Positions 8,822 to 16,435 of a DNA stretch of 64,000 bases are shown one piece after another (within the stretch, counting starts at the first letter, position 1; every line of letters starts with the position of its first letter). The translations under genes were made by a program, and so were the position numbers. The notes under the pieces were generated by a model. The model had not been told where the DNA came from. It made no database searches and was given only the letters and a program-made list of their open reading frames with translations. The stretch lies in contig CBDAQP010000001.1 of NCBI GenBank assembly GCA_965199245.1, positions 124,001-188,000 on the forward strand, given 5' to 3'. The DNA comes from Carbonatibacter sp965199245. GTDB taxonomy: Bacteria > Pseudomonadota > Alphaproteobacteria > Kiloniellales > Kiloniellaceae.

Positions 8822-9497
8822 TGGAGCCTCCGAGTGACAGGTCATCGCAGGGACGTAACACAGCGTTTTCAAGGCGGCAAGCACGCGTCGCCACCTGCTC
8901 GAGAAAGTCGTAATCATGCGACACAATCACCATCGCCTGTGGCAGGGACAACAGACGCTCAACCAGCCGCTGCCTGCTGTCGCGATCAAGGTCATTCGTC
9001 GGCTCATCGAGCAACAAAATATCAGGCTTTAGACTCAAAACAGAGGCCAGGGCCACCAGACGCTTTTGTCCTCCGGATAGATTGTGCGTAATGGCATTTT
9101 TCAAGGACAACAGACCCAGCAGGTCAAGTGTTTGTTCCACAATCGCCGCCAAGTCCCGACCCCTCTTGCCCTGATTGAGCGGGCCAAAGGCGACATCTTC
9201 GAAAACCGTGGGACAAAACAGCTGATCGTCGGCATTTTGAAAAACAAGACCAACCCGCAAACGTAAGTCACGAAAATCGCGTTCATGCTCATAACAGGTG
9301 CCAAAGGCAGAAATCACACCCGCTTGTGGGCGTTCAAGCCCCAGAATCACACGTAACAGCGTGCTTTTACCCGCCCCGTTACAGCCGATCACGGCGAGTC
9401 GTTCCCCCGCACAAAGGTCAAGGCACAAATCATTCAAAACCCGGACACCATTCGCCCAGGAAAACGACAGGTCGCGCACGCACAAAAGAGCCGTCAT
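8814..9497 (-). CDS. cbiO: Energy-coupling factor transporter ATPase (cobalt)
   Basis: ATP-binding subunit of a group I ECF transporter, about 227 residues. Walker A GCNGAGKST (residues 38-46), Q-loop LVFQNADDQLF, signature LSGGQKR, Walker B DILLLDEPTNDLD and switch His in VSHDYDF are all intact. The Q-loop form with DDQ is characteristic of CbiO/EcfA proteins. ATG at 9497 overlaps the cbiQ stop by 4 bp (ATGA). It powers the transporter formed with CbiQ and CbiM. Confidence 0.93.
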   Translation of the reverse strand: MTALLCVRDLSFSWANGVRVLNDLCLDLCAGERLAVIGCNGAGKSTLLRVILGLERPQAGVISAFGTCYEHERDFRDLRLRVGLVFQNADDQLFCPTVFEDVAFGPLNQGKRGRDLAAIVEQTLDLLGLLSLKNAITHNLSGGQKRLVALASVLSLKPDILLLDEPTNDLDRDSRQRLVERLLSLPQAMVIVSHDYDFLEQVATRACRLENAVLRPCDDLSLGGSNV

Positions 9498-10255
9498 GCA
9501 AAATATTCCCCCCACAACAAACCAAGACACCCCCCCCACACAGCCACAGCGCACACCACATCACGGAGTTGAACCTTAAAAACCGTCTCGCGGGGTAAGT
9601 GCCCGCAAAAACCACGACAGACCATAGCTTCGCGAATACGTTCAGAACGCGCCAACGATCGCACCAGCAAGATCCCCACCAAATAGCCAATCATTCGCAA
9701 GCTATGTAAATCCGTACGCGGGTGAAATCCCCGACAGGTCATTGCAACCTGCAAAGACCGGGCGTCGCGGTGGAGCAGATCAATATAACGCACCATAAAA
9801 AGAAAAACCTGCACCAACCGTTCAGGTAATTTTAAATCATAGAACGCATGACCCAAGTAAACCGGACTCACACGCCCCAGCAATGCCATCACCATAAAAA
9901 GAACCGCGTTGGCTTTCAATGCGATGATAAAGGCCCGTTCCAAGCCTTCACGCGACAGGGACAAACCGCCAAATGCCACGAGCGTTTCCCCCGCCATAGT
10001 AAAGGGCAGAGTCAGCACCAAAACAATAATAAAGGAATCAACAACAGCAATCCGGCGCAGGGTCTGCCCCAAAGGCAGGCGGGCCACAGAGGCAAAAAAC
10101 AACGCGATGACAAGGGCCGCCGCCAGGACTGGCAAGCGATGAAGACTCGCCACCACCCCGGCAAAGGCAACAGTACAGACCACAGCGACACGCGGATCAA
10201 AGACCTCACACCCCATCGGTGGAGACTTGAGAACGGTTTCTTCGATAGTCGTCAT
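9494..10255 (-). CDS. cbiQ: Energy-coupling factor transporter transmembrane protein (cobalt)
   Basis: Integral membrane T component that couples the ATPase to the substrate-binding CbiM. About 253 residues with several hydrophobic helices (for example VAVVCTVAFAGVVAS and FIIVLVLTLPFTMA). Two cytoplasmic coupling motifs are seen, AMTCRGFHPR and AMVCRGF, matching the repeated Ala-Arg-Gly type helices of this family. ATG at 10255 overlaps the preceding stop (ATGA), as does the next gene, so M-L-Q-O are translated in a chain. Confidence 0.92.
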   Translation of the reverse strand: MTTIEETVLKSPPMGCEVFDPRVAVVCTVAFAGVVASLHRLPVLAAALVIALFFASVARLPLGQTLRRIAVVDSFIIVLVLTLPFTMAGETLVAFGGLSLSREGLERAFIIALKANAVLFMVMALLGRVSPVYLGHAFYDLKLPERLVQVFLFMVRYIDLLHRDARSLQVAMTCRGFHPRTDLHSLRMIGYLVGILLVRSLARSERIREAMVCRGFCGHLPRETVFKVQLRDVVCAVAVWGGCLGLLWGEYFA

Positions 10256-10905
10256 TTTTTCCGCCCCCATTTTTGCCGCCCCATGACAAAGGCCGCAATG
10301 CCAAAAAGACCAAAAATAAAGCCAATCCCCCCGAGAATATCCTGAAAACGCCGCTCTGCACGTAATGCGGCAATGTCCTTACGCAGATTGAGGATGTCGC
10401 GCCGCAGGCCCGATGATACGCCCGTGGATGGCTTCTGTCCCGCGTTTCCATCTGCTCGCCCCGCTGACAAGTCCCCTGCCGCCAGATCAGCCCGGGCGAG
10501 ATGACCTGCAGAAAGATCAGCACGAAAGGACAGGGCCTGAACAGATGGGAACCGATAGGCAAAAAAACCATTGGCATCTGTGCGAACCTCACCCAATTTT
10601 TCGCCTGACTCTGCGAAAATTCCAACTAATGCATCACGCGCCATTCTACCATCGGAGAAACCAATTTCGCCCTCTACAACACCATCGGTCGCATAGACAT
10701 CGGCCACGACCTTGTGCGCCATCACCGACCGGGATGAAAAAAGAGCCAAGAATAAGAGAACACAAAAAACACCCTTTTTTCCTTGAGTGACCGACAGGAA
10801 AACTAATTTTGAGAACCGCAAAAGACTTGACGCATCCGAGAGTCGCAGAAAACGGTTTGACGCACCGGACAACGAGGATCGATTTTTTTTAGAGGCACTC
10901 GGCAT
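10252..10905 (-). CDS. Membrane-anchored periplasmic component of the cobalt ECF transporter (CbiL/NikL-like)
   Basis: After a signal-like hydrophobic segment (VFCVLLFLALFSS, ending SVMAHK) comes a periplasmic beta-type domain (ESGEKLGEVRTDANGFFAYRF), an Ala/Gly/Asp-rich linker, a predicted coiled coil (RRDILNLRKDIAALRAERR) and one C-terminal membrane helix (ILGGIGFIFGLFGIAAFVMG). This layout fits the NikL/CbiL accessory proteins that replace CbiN in some Ni/Co ECF systems (family knowledge). The start is doubtful. The open frame begins at ATG 10905, 17 bp inside cbiM, but its first 40 or so codons are the antisense of a dispersed repeat. A TTG near 10820 would start just before the signal peptide. 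Confidence 0.72.
   Translation of the reverse strand: MPSASKKNRSSLSGASNRFLRLSDASSLLRFSKLVFLSVTQGKKGVFCVLLFLALFSSRSVMAHKVVADVYATDGVVEGEIGFSDGRMARDALVGIFAESGEKLGEVRTDANGFFAYRFPSVQALSFRADLSAGHLARADLAAGDLSAGRADGNAGQKPSTGVSSGLRRDILNLRKDIAALRAERRFQDILGGIGFIFGLFGIAAFVMGRQKWGRKK
10769..10900 (+). repeat. Dispersed ~140-bp repeat, copy A
   Basis: Copy A of the family also found at 13622-13763 and 15122-15259. The shared core GTTTGACGCACCGGACAACG and end AGAGGCACTC are clear on the plus strand; the left terminal inverted repeat is weak here. It lies across the cbiM/cbiL boundary. Read on the minus strand it supplies the last three codons and the stop of cbiM and the first codons of the next gene. Confidence 0.75.
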
Positions 10906-11683
10906 AGAACAGCTCCGGTTTAACTTTATAAATCAACTGAATGGCAGATGCCGTCAGCACAGCCTCCAACGCCATAACCGGGAAGTGGGCCACCAGGACA
11001 AATTGCGCGGCCTCAACAAATCCTTCCCCCGACAGGGCAAGCGATCCCGCTACCATCACAGCCGTCAGAAAAATCGACAACGCCCCCCCTAGAAAGCCCC
11101 ACATACCCGCTTCGCCCAGTTGCCCACGGAAAAACAAAACCGCCCCGAACAACATGACCCCGACAAAAAATAGCAAAGCCACCGCATTCACCCAAAACGA
11201 CCAGTCACCCGGTTGATAGCGACGTAAAAGCCCACCCCCGGCAAAAAGACACGCCAAGAACAACAACAGTAAAAAAGCCATCACACCCCACCGTGCGCAC
11301 CAGCGATTTTGCGGCAAAACACCCCAGCGACAAAGATAAAAAACCGCCACTGCCGGAGCGGCAATATTAAAGGTATTAACCCCCAAAACACTGACACCGC
11401 CAAAGCCAAAGAAAACAGCCTGAAGCACCAGGGCAACAAACAGAGCCGGAAAGGCAGCCCAACCGAGGATAATTCCCGACAAACCATTTAAGACCAAATG
11501 AATAGAGGAAAAACCCAAGGGAACATGAATCAGCGATGCCACAAAGAAAACAGCCGATAACACCCCGACACGCGGCAAATTTTCAGGTGTGACCTGCCGT
11601 AACCCCATCACCAGCCCCCCGATGCTTAATACAGCCCCCCCGACAAGAACCGACGAGGACACCGCCCCATCAACAACATGCAT
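10889..11683 (-). CDS. cbiM: Cobalt ECF transporter substrate-binding protein
   Basis: S component of the cobalt ECF transporter, 264 residues and mostly membrane helices. The start MHVVDG is diagnostic: in CbiM/NikM the mature N-terminal amine, His2 and a further His bind Co2+ or Ni2+. The conserved segments VPLGFSSIHLVLNGLSG and NTFNIAAPAVAVF supply the further metal-site His and the core helices. Cobalt rather than nickel is favoured by the cobalamin riboswitch upstream. The C terminus (LFYAECL) runs into repeat copy A, so the native end may have been altered. Confidence 0.93.
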   Translation of the reverse strand: MHVVDGAVSSSVLVGGAVLSIGGLVMGLRQVTPENLPRVGVLSAVFFVASLIHVPLGFSSIHLVLNGLSGIILGWAAFPALFVALVLQAVFFGFGGVSVLGVNTFNIAAPAVAVFYLCRWGVLPQNRWCARWGVMAFLLLLFLACLFAGGGLLRRYQPGDWSFWVNAVALLFFVGVMLFGAVLFFRGQLGEAGMWGFLGGALSIFLTAVMVAGSLALSGEGFVEAAQFVLVAHFPVMALEAVLTASAIQLIYKVKPELFYAECL

Positions 11684-11695
11684 TGTCCCCTCCCC

Positions 11696-12270
11696 CTACC
11701 TCAATTCGCGGACCTGAAGCCAGATCACCGCATCTTGGGACAGGTCTTTGTCCGCAAAATGCTTATCCGGACAGACCCCAATCTGGGCAAAACCCCAATG
11801 CCCCGACAAAACAAAGCTCAAATTACCCGCCGCATCCGTGCGTAGGGAAAAAACAGTTGTGTCCTGCAAAAAACCACGCGGGGCAAAGGCGTTATTGCCC
11901 GGTTCAGGGGCGAAATTCATATACTCAACCTCAAGGGACGCGTAGGGAGCGGGTTGCCCTGCGGAGAGAACAACACCACGAAAACCCCACCCGCCACCGC
12001 AGCATAGGCCCGCACACTATTTTCAACAGACCACCAATCAATCACGCGCAAGCGATCACGCAGGTCTGTTTTTTGCCCGCGCCGCGTCACAAAAAATTCT
12101 TCCGGTTCCGCCATATCCATGACATGGGCCGGATGGGTAAAGAGCCTTTTCAAGGTGACAACCCCGTCCCTGTCCCGCTGTGTCTCGGGCGTGTAAATCA
12201 GTTGAAAATGGGCCTGTGCAACAACAGGCAACAACACAAGGGCGAAAAAAACAGCAAAAATGGCCTTCAT
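11696..12270 (-). pseudogene. NikK/DUF4198-like periplasmic component, frameshifted and internally shortened
   Basis: The first frame (11917-12270) begins with a signal peptide (AIFAVFFALVLLPVVAQA) directly followed by HFQLIYTPE, the usual mature start of DUF4198/NikK proteins. The C-terminal part (11696-11920 frame) has the family ending VCPDKHFADKDL then SQDAVIWLQV. Reading the second frame upstream of 11920 gives GVVLSAGQPAPYASLEVEY, so the two parts were one gene. The join needs one extra base at the run GGGGTTTT (minus strand, about 11981-11988). From memory of the family (about 260 residues), some 65 residues are also missing between SVRAY and GGVF. A sequencing error could explain the shift but not the missing block. 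Confidence 0.75.
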
Positions 12271-12374
12271 GGACAGCGCACTCCGTTAGGCATTGGCGAA
12301 ACACCAACACCGCAACCAAAGGAAACCTGCGCGTGAAAAGACCAAAGAAAACAGAATAAACTGTTCACCCTGCG

Positions 12375-12398
12375 GCCTCAAAACAACAGGCTTGAGGC
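12375..12398 (-). promoter_or_regulatory. Possible riboswitch expression-platform hairpin
   Basis: A 7-bp stem, GCCTCAA/TTGAGGC with a 10-nt loop, lies between the cobalamin aptamer and the nikK-like start. It has no U-run, so it does not look like a terminator. It may be part of the switch or simply a stable leader hairpin. Nothing else is recognised in 12271-12459. Confidence 0.3.
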
Positions 12399-12459
12399 AC
12401 GCCACACAACAAAAGCCGCTTTCCCGGATACCCCGTCGGAAAAATCAGTGACGCTATGC

Positions 12460-12655
12460 AGGCAGGTCTCCTGGCTCGGGTTCACAGCAACAACGTCCGC
12501 CTTCCCTGCAAGATCACTCGCAAGTGGCCTGTGAACGACAGCTCACCCTCACAGTTGCGGGGACAGCTCCGGCTCTGGATGTGCTGATCGACAGATCCAA
12601 CCGGATTCCCTTTTAAGTCCAGGACTGATCCAGCCCGTGAACACCTGCATCAAAG
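12460..12655 (-). promoter_or_regulatory. Cobalamin riboswitch
   Basis: On the minus strand the conserved aptamer blocks appear in order: GCAGGTGTTCACGG (about 12648), TTAAAAGGGAATCCGGT (about 12615), CTGTCCCCGCAACTGTGA (the B12-box-associated core), GCCACT, GGGAAGG, and finally AGCCAGGAGACCTGCC (12476-12461). The terminal GGCAGGTCTC block pairs with the 5' GCAGGTG region. It lies upstream of the nikK-like/cbiMLQO operon on the same strand, so cobalt uptake should be repressed when adenosylcobalamin is abundant. The stretch 12656-12906 shows no further feature. Confidence 0.93.
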
Positions 12656-12906
12656 CCGCACTGTAAAGACCCTCCGCCCCCACGTCAAACATACCGCATT
12701 CAACGGAGATGACCCGGACAGCTTCTGAAGGGAAAGAAAACAATTCGCCCTGACTCCGTGCGCCAATTGACCCCGTGCACCAAGTCACCGAGAGTGGATT
12801 TGTGAGCGTCGGCGTAATCTCGGGATTGCGCGTAGATTGAGAAAACCGGGTTTCGTTCCGTAGAAAGCGACTTGGACACCGTTTATTTGATTTGAATTTT
12901 TTCTGT

Positions 12907-13557
12907 TCATTGGTCACTACGACCCGTTGCCGAGGCAAAAGAGACAACAAACTGGATATGATCCCTGACGGCTTCGTTCAGTAAAAATTCCCCCCCCATA
13001 CGCCGGACGATGTAGCAGGTGAAAAAGGCCTGAACGGTGCGGGAGTTCAGGTCATCGATGGTGGTTTTTCCGGTGAGGGCGGCGCGGAGGTCATCGCGGA
13101 GCTTTGCGCCTGTGCCTGCCGCTGTGATGGCGAGGAAAGACACTCCATCACTTGCCCCACTCTGTGCTGTCAGCCCCCCCCCCTGTGGTAAGGCTGTTCC
13201 CGCGAGTTCGACGAGATTGAGCAAGAGCTTCCCTGCGCCCTGTGGCAGTTCGTCAAAGAACAGGTCATCAGACCAGGAAAAAGCAACGCGCGTGGCAGAG
13301 AGCCAATCCAGAATCAATCCTTGAACGGCAATCGGGTCGTCCCCGCTTGCTCCCGCACCATAAGCCAGACGATAAAACTGCACCGCAGAGGCCGCCCGCC
13401 GTGCCGAACGCCCGACAAGGCCCAAGGCCTCGCTTTGTTGCGGGTCATCTGCCAGCAACTCCAGACCATTGTTCACGGCACCAATCGGGCCAACAAGGTC
13501 GTGGCACAAACGCGCCGCCAACAGTTCTGTCACACGGAGATCAAGGGAAGTATTCAT
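12907..13557 (-). CDS. chpT: Histidine phosphotransferase ChpT-like
   Basis: About 216 residues. The phosphoacceptor helix ELLAARLCHDLVGPIGAVNN carries the His expected to take phosphate from CckA and pass it to CtrA and CpdR in alphaproteobacteria. The C-terminal part is a degenerate ATPase-like fold (QAFFTCYIVRRMGGEF) without an ATP-binding N-box, as in ChpT. The ATG at 13557 starts just before SLDLRVTELL; the open frame to 13626 is not conserved. It stands alone, between the cobalt operon riboswitch and repeat copy B. Confidence 0.85.
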   Translation of the reverse strand: MNTSLDLRVTELLAARLCHDLVGPIGAVNNGLELLADDPQQSEALGLVGRSARRAASAVQFYRLAYGAGASGDDPIAVQGLILDWLSATRVAFSWSDDLFFDELPQGAGKLLLNLVELAGTALPQGGGLTAQSGASDGVSFLAITAAGTGAKLRDDLRAALTGKTTIDDLNSRTVQAFFTCYIVRRMGGEFLLNEAVRDHIQFVVSFASATGRSDQ

Positions 13558-13621
13558 TGCCTGCCGCCTTGGAAAGATCGGAAAAACCAAAAGATGCCAC
13601 AGCACAGCGAACTGGTCAAAA

Positions 13622-13763
13622 AGCACCCCTAAAAACCTCCAGCCGAAATTGGCTGGCAGGAAAACTGCTCTAGAGAACCGGAAAATACTTGACGTATTTT
13701 GAGGATCGCAGAAAGCAGTTTGATGCCCCAGACAACGAGGATCGAGGTTTTGAGAGGTGCTCA
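13622..13763 (+). repeat. Dispersed ~140-bp repeat, copy B
   Basis: Best-preserved copy. Its ends form an 18-bp imperfect inverted repeat (AGCACCCCTAAAAACCTC at left, GAGGTTTTGAGAGGTGCT at right, 16 of 18 matching). An internal perfect 7-bp hairpin AAAATAC/GTATTTT sits near 13683-13700. It fills most of the gap between chpT and the carboxynorspermidine dehydrogenase gene. No open frame or transposase is present, so MITE-like or structured-RNA explanations are both open. Confidence 0.8.
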
Positions 13764-13904
13764 GTAGTGGCCTGATGCTTTTTCACACCATACGGGTTGA
13801 ATATTGCGCGTGTTTTCGTGACATTCATCGGATATAATGAGTGTCATCATACGGTGCGGGCAGCCTTGTTGGCAGAGCCTGCCTTGACCAGCCTGGGGGG
13901 AGAC

Positions 13905-15110
13905 ATGACGGGAACTCTTGTGATTGGTGCGGGTGGTGTGTCGCATGCTGCGGTACATAAAATGGCGATGAATGCGGATATTTTTGGGCGCATTACCCTG
14001 GCATCGCGGCGCAGGTTCAAGTGTGAGGCCATCGCCGCCAGTGTAAGGGATAAAACGGGTGTCTCCATCGCAGTGGCAGAGGTCGATGCGATGGATGTCG
14101 CCGCAACCGTGCGGCTCATTCGCGACAGCGGGTCTGATCTTCTGGTCAATCTGGCCCTGCCTTATCAGGATCTGGCATTGATGGATGCCTGCCTGGAAGC
14201 AGACATTCACTATCTGGATACCGCCAATTATGAACCAGAAGACACCGCCAAATTTGAATATCATTGGCAGTGGGCCTATCAGGATCGTTTCCGCACAGCG
14301 GGATTGACAGCAGTTCTGGGCTCAGGCTTTGATCCGGGTGTGACATCTGTTTTTGCCACATGGATTCGCAAGCACAGGCTCGATAACATACGCCAGATTG
14401 ATATTCTCGACTGTAACGGAGGCGAGAATGGCAAGGCCTTTGCCACTAATTTCAACCCGGAAATCAACATCCGCGAAATCACTGCCCCGGCCCGCCATTG
14501 GGAACAGGGCGCATGGGTCACAACCCCTGCGATGAGTCAAAAGGTCGGATTTGACTTTCCGGGGGTCGGACAAAAAAATATGTACCTGATGTATCACGAA
14601 GAACTCGAAAGCCTCAAAACCCACTTTCCCGAGATTGAGCGTGCGCGTTTTTGGATGACCTTTGGCGATGCCTATATCAACCATATTACCGTTTTGCAAA
14701 ACGTCGGCATGACCGCTATTACGCCCGTTCAACACGAGGGTCAGGCAATTATCCCTCTACAATTCCTGAAAACTGTTTTACCCGACCCGGGGGAATTGGG
14801 CGAACTGACAACGGGAAAAACCTGTATCGGAGATATTATCACCGGAACCAGGGACGGTGTGGATAAAACATTTTATATTTATAACATCTGCGACCACGAA
14901 GACTGCTACCGTGAAGTCGGCAGTCAGGCCGTCAGCTATACAACCGCCGTTCCCGCCATGATTGGGGCTGCCATGATTAAACAGGGTGTCTGGCGCAGTC
15001 CTGGCGTGTGGAATATGGAACAGCTCGACCCTGATGGCTTTATGGACATGCTCAACCAGCACGGCCTGCCTTGGCAGGTGCACGAACTGGACAGTCCGGT
15101 TACTTTTTGA
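13905..15110 (+). CDS. Carboxynorspermidine/carboxyspermidine dehydrogenase
   Basis: Saccharopine dehydrogenase-like reductase of about 401 residues. It reductively condenses L-aspartate semialdehyde with putrescine (or diaminopropane) to carboxyspermidine (or carboxynorspermidine) with NADPH. The Rossmann start GTLVIGAGGVSHAAVHK and the strongly conserved GSGFDPGVTSVFA and CNGGENGKAFATNF segments identify the family. The ATG at 13905 directly precedes the Rossmann strand and has GGGGGG just upstream; the open frame to 13797 is not conserved. First gene of the polyamine operon, 150 bp before the decarboxylase. Confidence 0.92.
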   Translation: MTGTLVIGAGGVSHAAVHKMAMNADIFGRITLASRRRFKCEAIAASVRDKTGVSIAVAEVDAMDVAATVRLIRDSGSDLLVNLALPYQDLALMDACLEADIHYLDTANYEPEDTAKFEYHWQWAYQDRFRTAGLTAVLGSGFDPGVTSVFATWIRKHRLDNIRQIDILDCNGGENGKAFATNFNPEINIREITAPARHWEQGAWVTTPAMSQKVGFDFPGVGQKNMYLMYHEELESLKTHFPEIERARFWMTFGDAYINHITVLQNVGMTAITPVQHEGQAIIPLQFLKTVLPDPGELGELTTGKTCIGDIITGTRDGVDKTFYIYNICDHEDCYREVGSQAVSYTTAVPAMIGAAMIKQGVWRSPGVWNMEQLDPDGFMDMLNQHGLPWQVHELDSPVTF

Positions 15111-15121
15111 CCTGTTATATG

Positions 15122-15259
15122 ATTACCTTTCAAAACTTTACGCCGAAGGTGGCTGACGGGAAACCGCTTTCGAGAACCGCAGAATACTATAGTGTTCGAG
15201 GATCGCAGAAAACGATTTGACGCCCCGGACGACAAAGATCGGAGTTTTTAGAGATACTC
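15122..15259 (+). repeat. Dispersed ~140-bp repeat, copy C
   Basis: Core GAGGATCGCAGAAAACGATT and end TTTTTAGAGATACTC match copies A and B. The left end ATTACCTTTCAAAACTT is an imperfect inverted copy of the right end. The inner hairpin GAATAC/GTGTTC keeps pairing through a G-U wobble. It fills almost the whole gap between the two spermidine-pathway genes and ends on the base before the nspC start codon. Confidence 0.8.
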
Positions 15260-16435
15260 ATGATGGAGACACAGGCCGGAGCGGTCGGAACCTTTGGCGA
15301 TTTTGATCTGCGGCGGGTGCCGTCGCCCTGCTTTGTTGTGGACAGGGCCGCTGTCACCCGCAACCTTGAAATCCTCAAAAACGTCGGGGATGCGTCGGGT
15401 GCGCGGATTTTGGCGGCCCTGAAGGCTTTCTCCTTTTTTGAACTGGCACCGCTCATTGGGGACTATCTACACGGCACCTGTGCCTCTGGCTTGTACGAAG
15501 CCCGTCTGGGCCGTCGTTTTTATGGGGGGGAAGTCGCGACATTCTGCGCGGGTTATAAGGCCGAAGACATGGCAGAAATTTGCGCCCTGTCCGATCATGT
15601 CATTTTCAATTCCCCAACCCAGAAAAACCGCTTTATTGCCCAACTCCACGGCCCCGATTCCCCCGATGTCGGACTGCGGATCAACCCCGAACACTCCGAA
15701 GCCACTGTTGCAAAGTATGACCCCTGCGCCCCCTGTTCGCGTTTGGGCGTCCCGGTTTCACAACTGACCCCCGACATTATGGCGGGAATTGCGGGACTAC
15801 ATATGCACAGCCTCTGTGAACAGGGCTTTGCCCCCCTGCGCCGGACGTGGGAGGCCGTTTATGACAAGATCGCCCCATGGTTCGAACAGCTGTCCTGGCT
15901 CAATTTCGGCGGGGGGCATCATATCACCCGCGCAGACTATGAGCGCGCGGATCTGATTGATTTTATCCGCGCCCTCCGCACCCAAACCGGATTAGATATT
16001 TACCTCGAACCCGGGGAGGCCGTCGCCCTTGATGCCGGAATTTTGGTGGGAGAAATTCTCGACCTGCCGACCAATGGCATGGCCCTTGCCATTACGGATA
16101 TATCAGCGACCTGCCATATGCCCGATGTGATCGAAGCACCCTATCGCCCCCGCCTACGTGACGAAAACGACAGGGGCCATTATCGCTATCGCATCGGCGG
16201 GCCGTCGTGTTTGGCGGGGGATGTCATCGGCGACTACGCCTTTGCCCATCCGCTCACGGTCGGAGATCGCATTGCCTTTTTAGATCAAGCCCACTATTCC
16301 ATGGTCAAAACCAACAGCTTCAACGGTGTGCCCCTGCCCACCCTGGCCCTGTGGGACAGCCGCACGGACGCACTAAAAATTGTGCGTGAGTTTGGTTACG
16401 AAGACTTTCTCAACCGCCTATCGGGGGCACCATGA
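15260..16435 (+). CDS. nspC: Carboxynorspermidine/carboxyspermidine decarboxylase
   Basis: PLP-dependent fold III (alanine racemase-like) decarboxylase of 391 residues. It releases CO2 from carboxyspermidine to give spermidine, or from carboxynorspermidine to give norspermidine. The PLP lysine is in RILAALKAFS (near residue 54). LNFGGGHHI binds the cofactor phosphate, and LEPGEAVALDAG and CLAGDVIGDYAF carry the conserved Arg/Glu-equivalent and active-site Cys-Asp region. No Shine-Dalgarno sequence lies at normal spacing; the start directly follows repeat copy C. The 3' end overlaps speB by 4 bp. Confidence 0.92.
   Translation: MMETQAGAVGTFGDFDLRRVPSPCFVVDRAAVTRNLEILKNVGDASGARILAALKAFSFFELAPLIGDYLHGTCASGLYEARLGRRFYGGEVATFCAGYKAEDMAEICALSDHVIFNSPTQKNRFIAQLHGPDSPDVGLRINPEHSEATVAKYDPCAPCSRLGVPVSQLTPDIMAGIAGLHMHSLCEQGFAPLRRTWEAVYDKIAPWFEQLSWLNFGGGHHITRADYERADLIDFIRALRTQTGLDIYLEPGEAVALDAGILVGEILDLPTNGMALAITDISATCHMPDVIEAPYRPRLRDENDRGHYRYRIGGPSCLAGDVIGDYAFAHPLTVGDRIAFLDQAHYSMVKTNSFNGVPLPTLALWDSRTDALKIVREFGYEDFLNRLSGAP

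Noticed and set aside
12549..12950. A 133-residue minus-strand ORF across the cobalamin riboswitch
   Set aside because: It overlaps conserved aptamer blocks and the end of chpT and has no protein-like motif.
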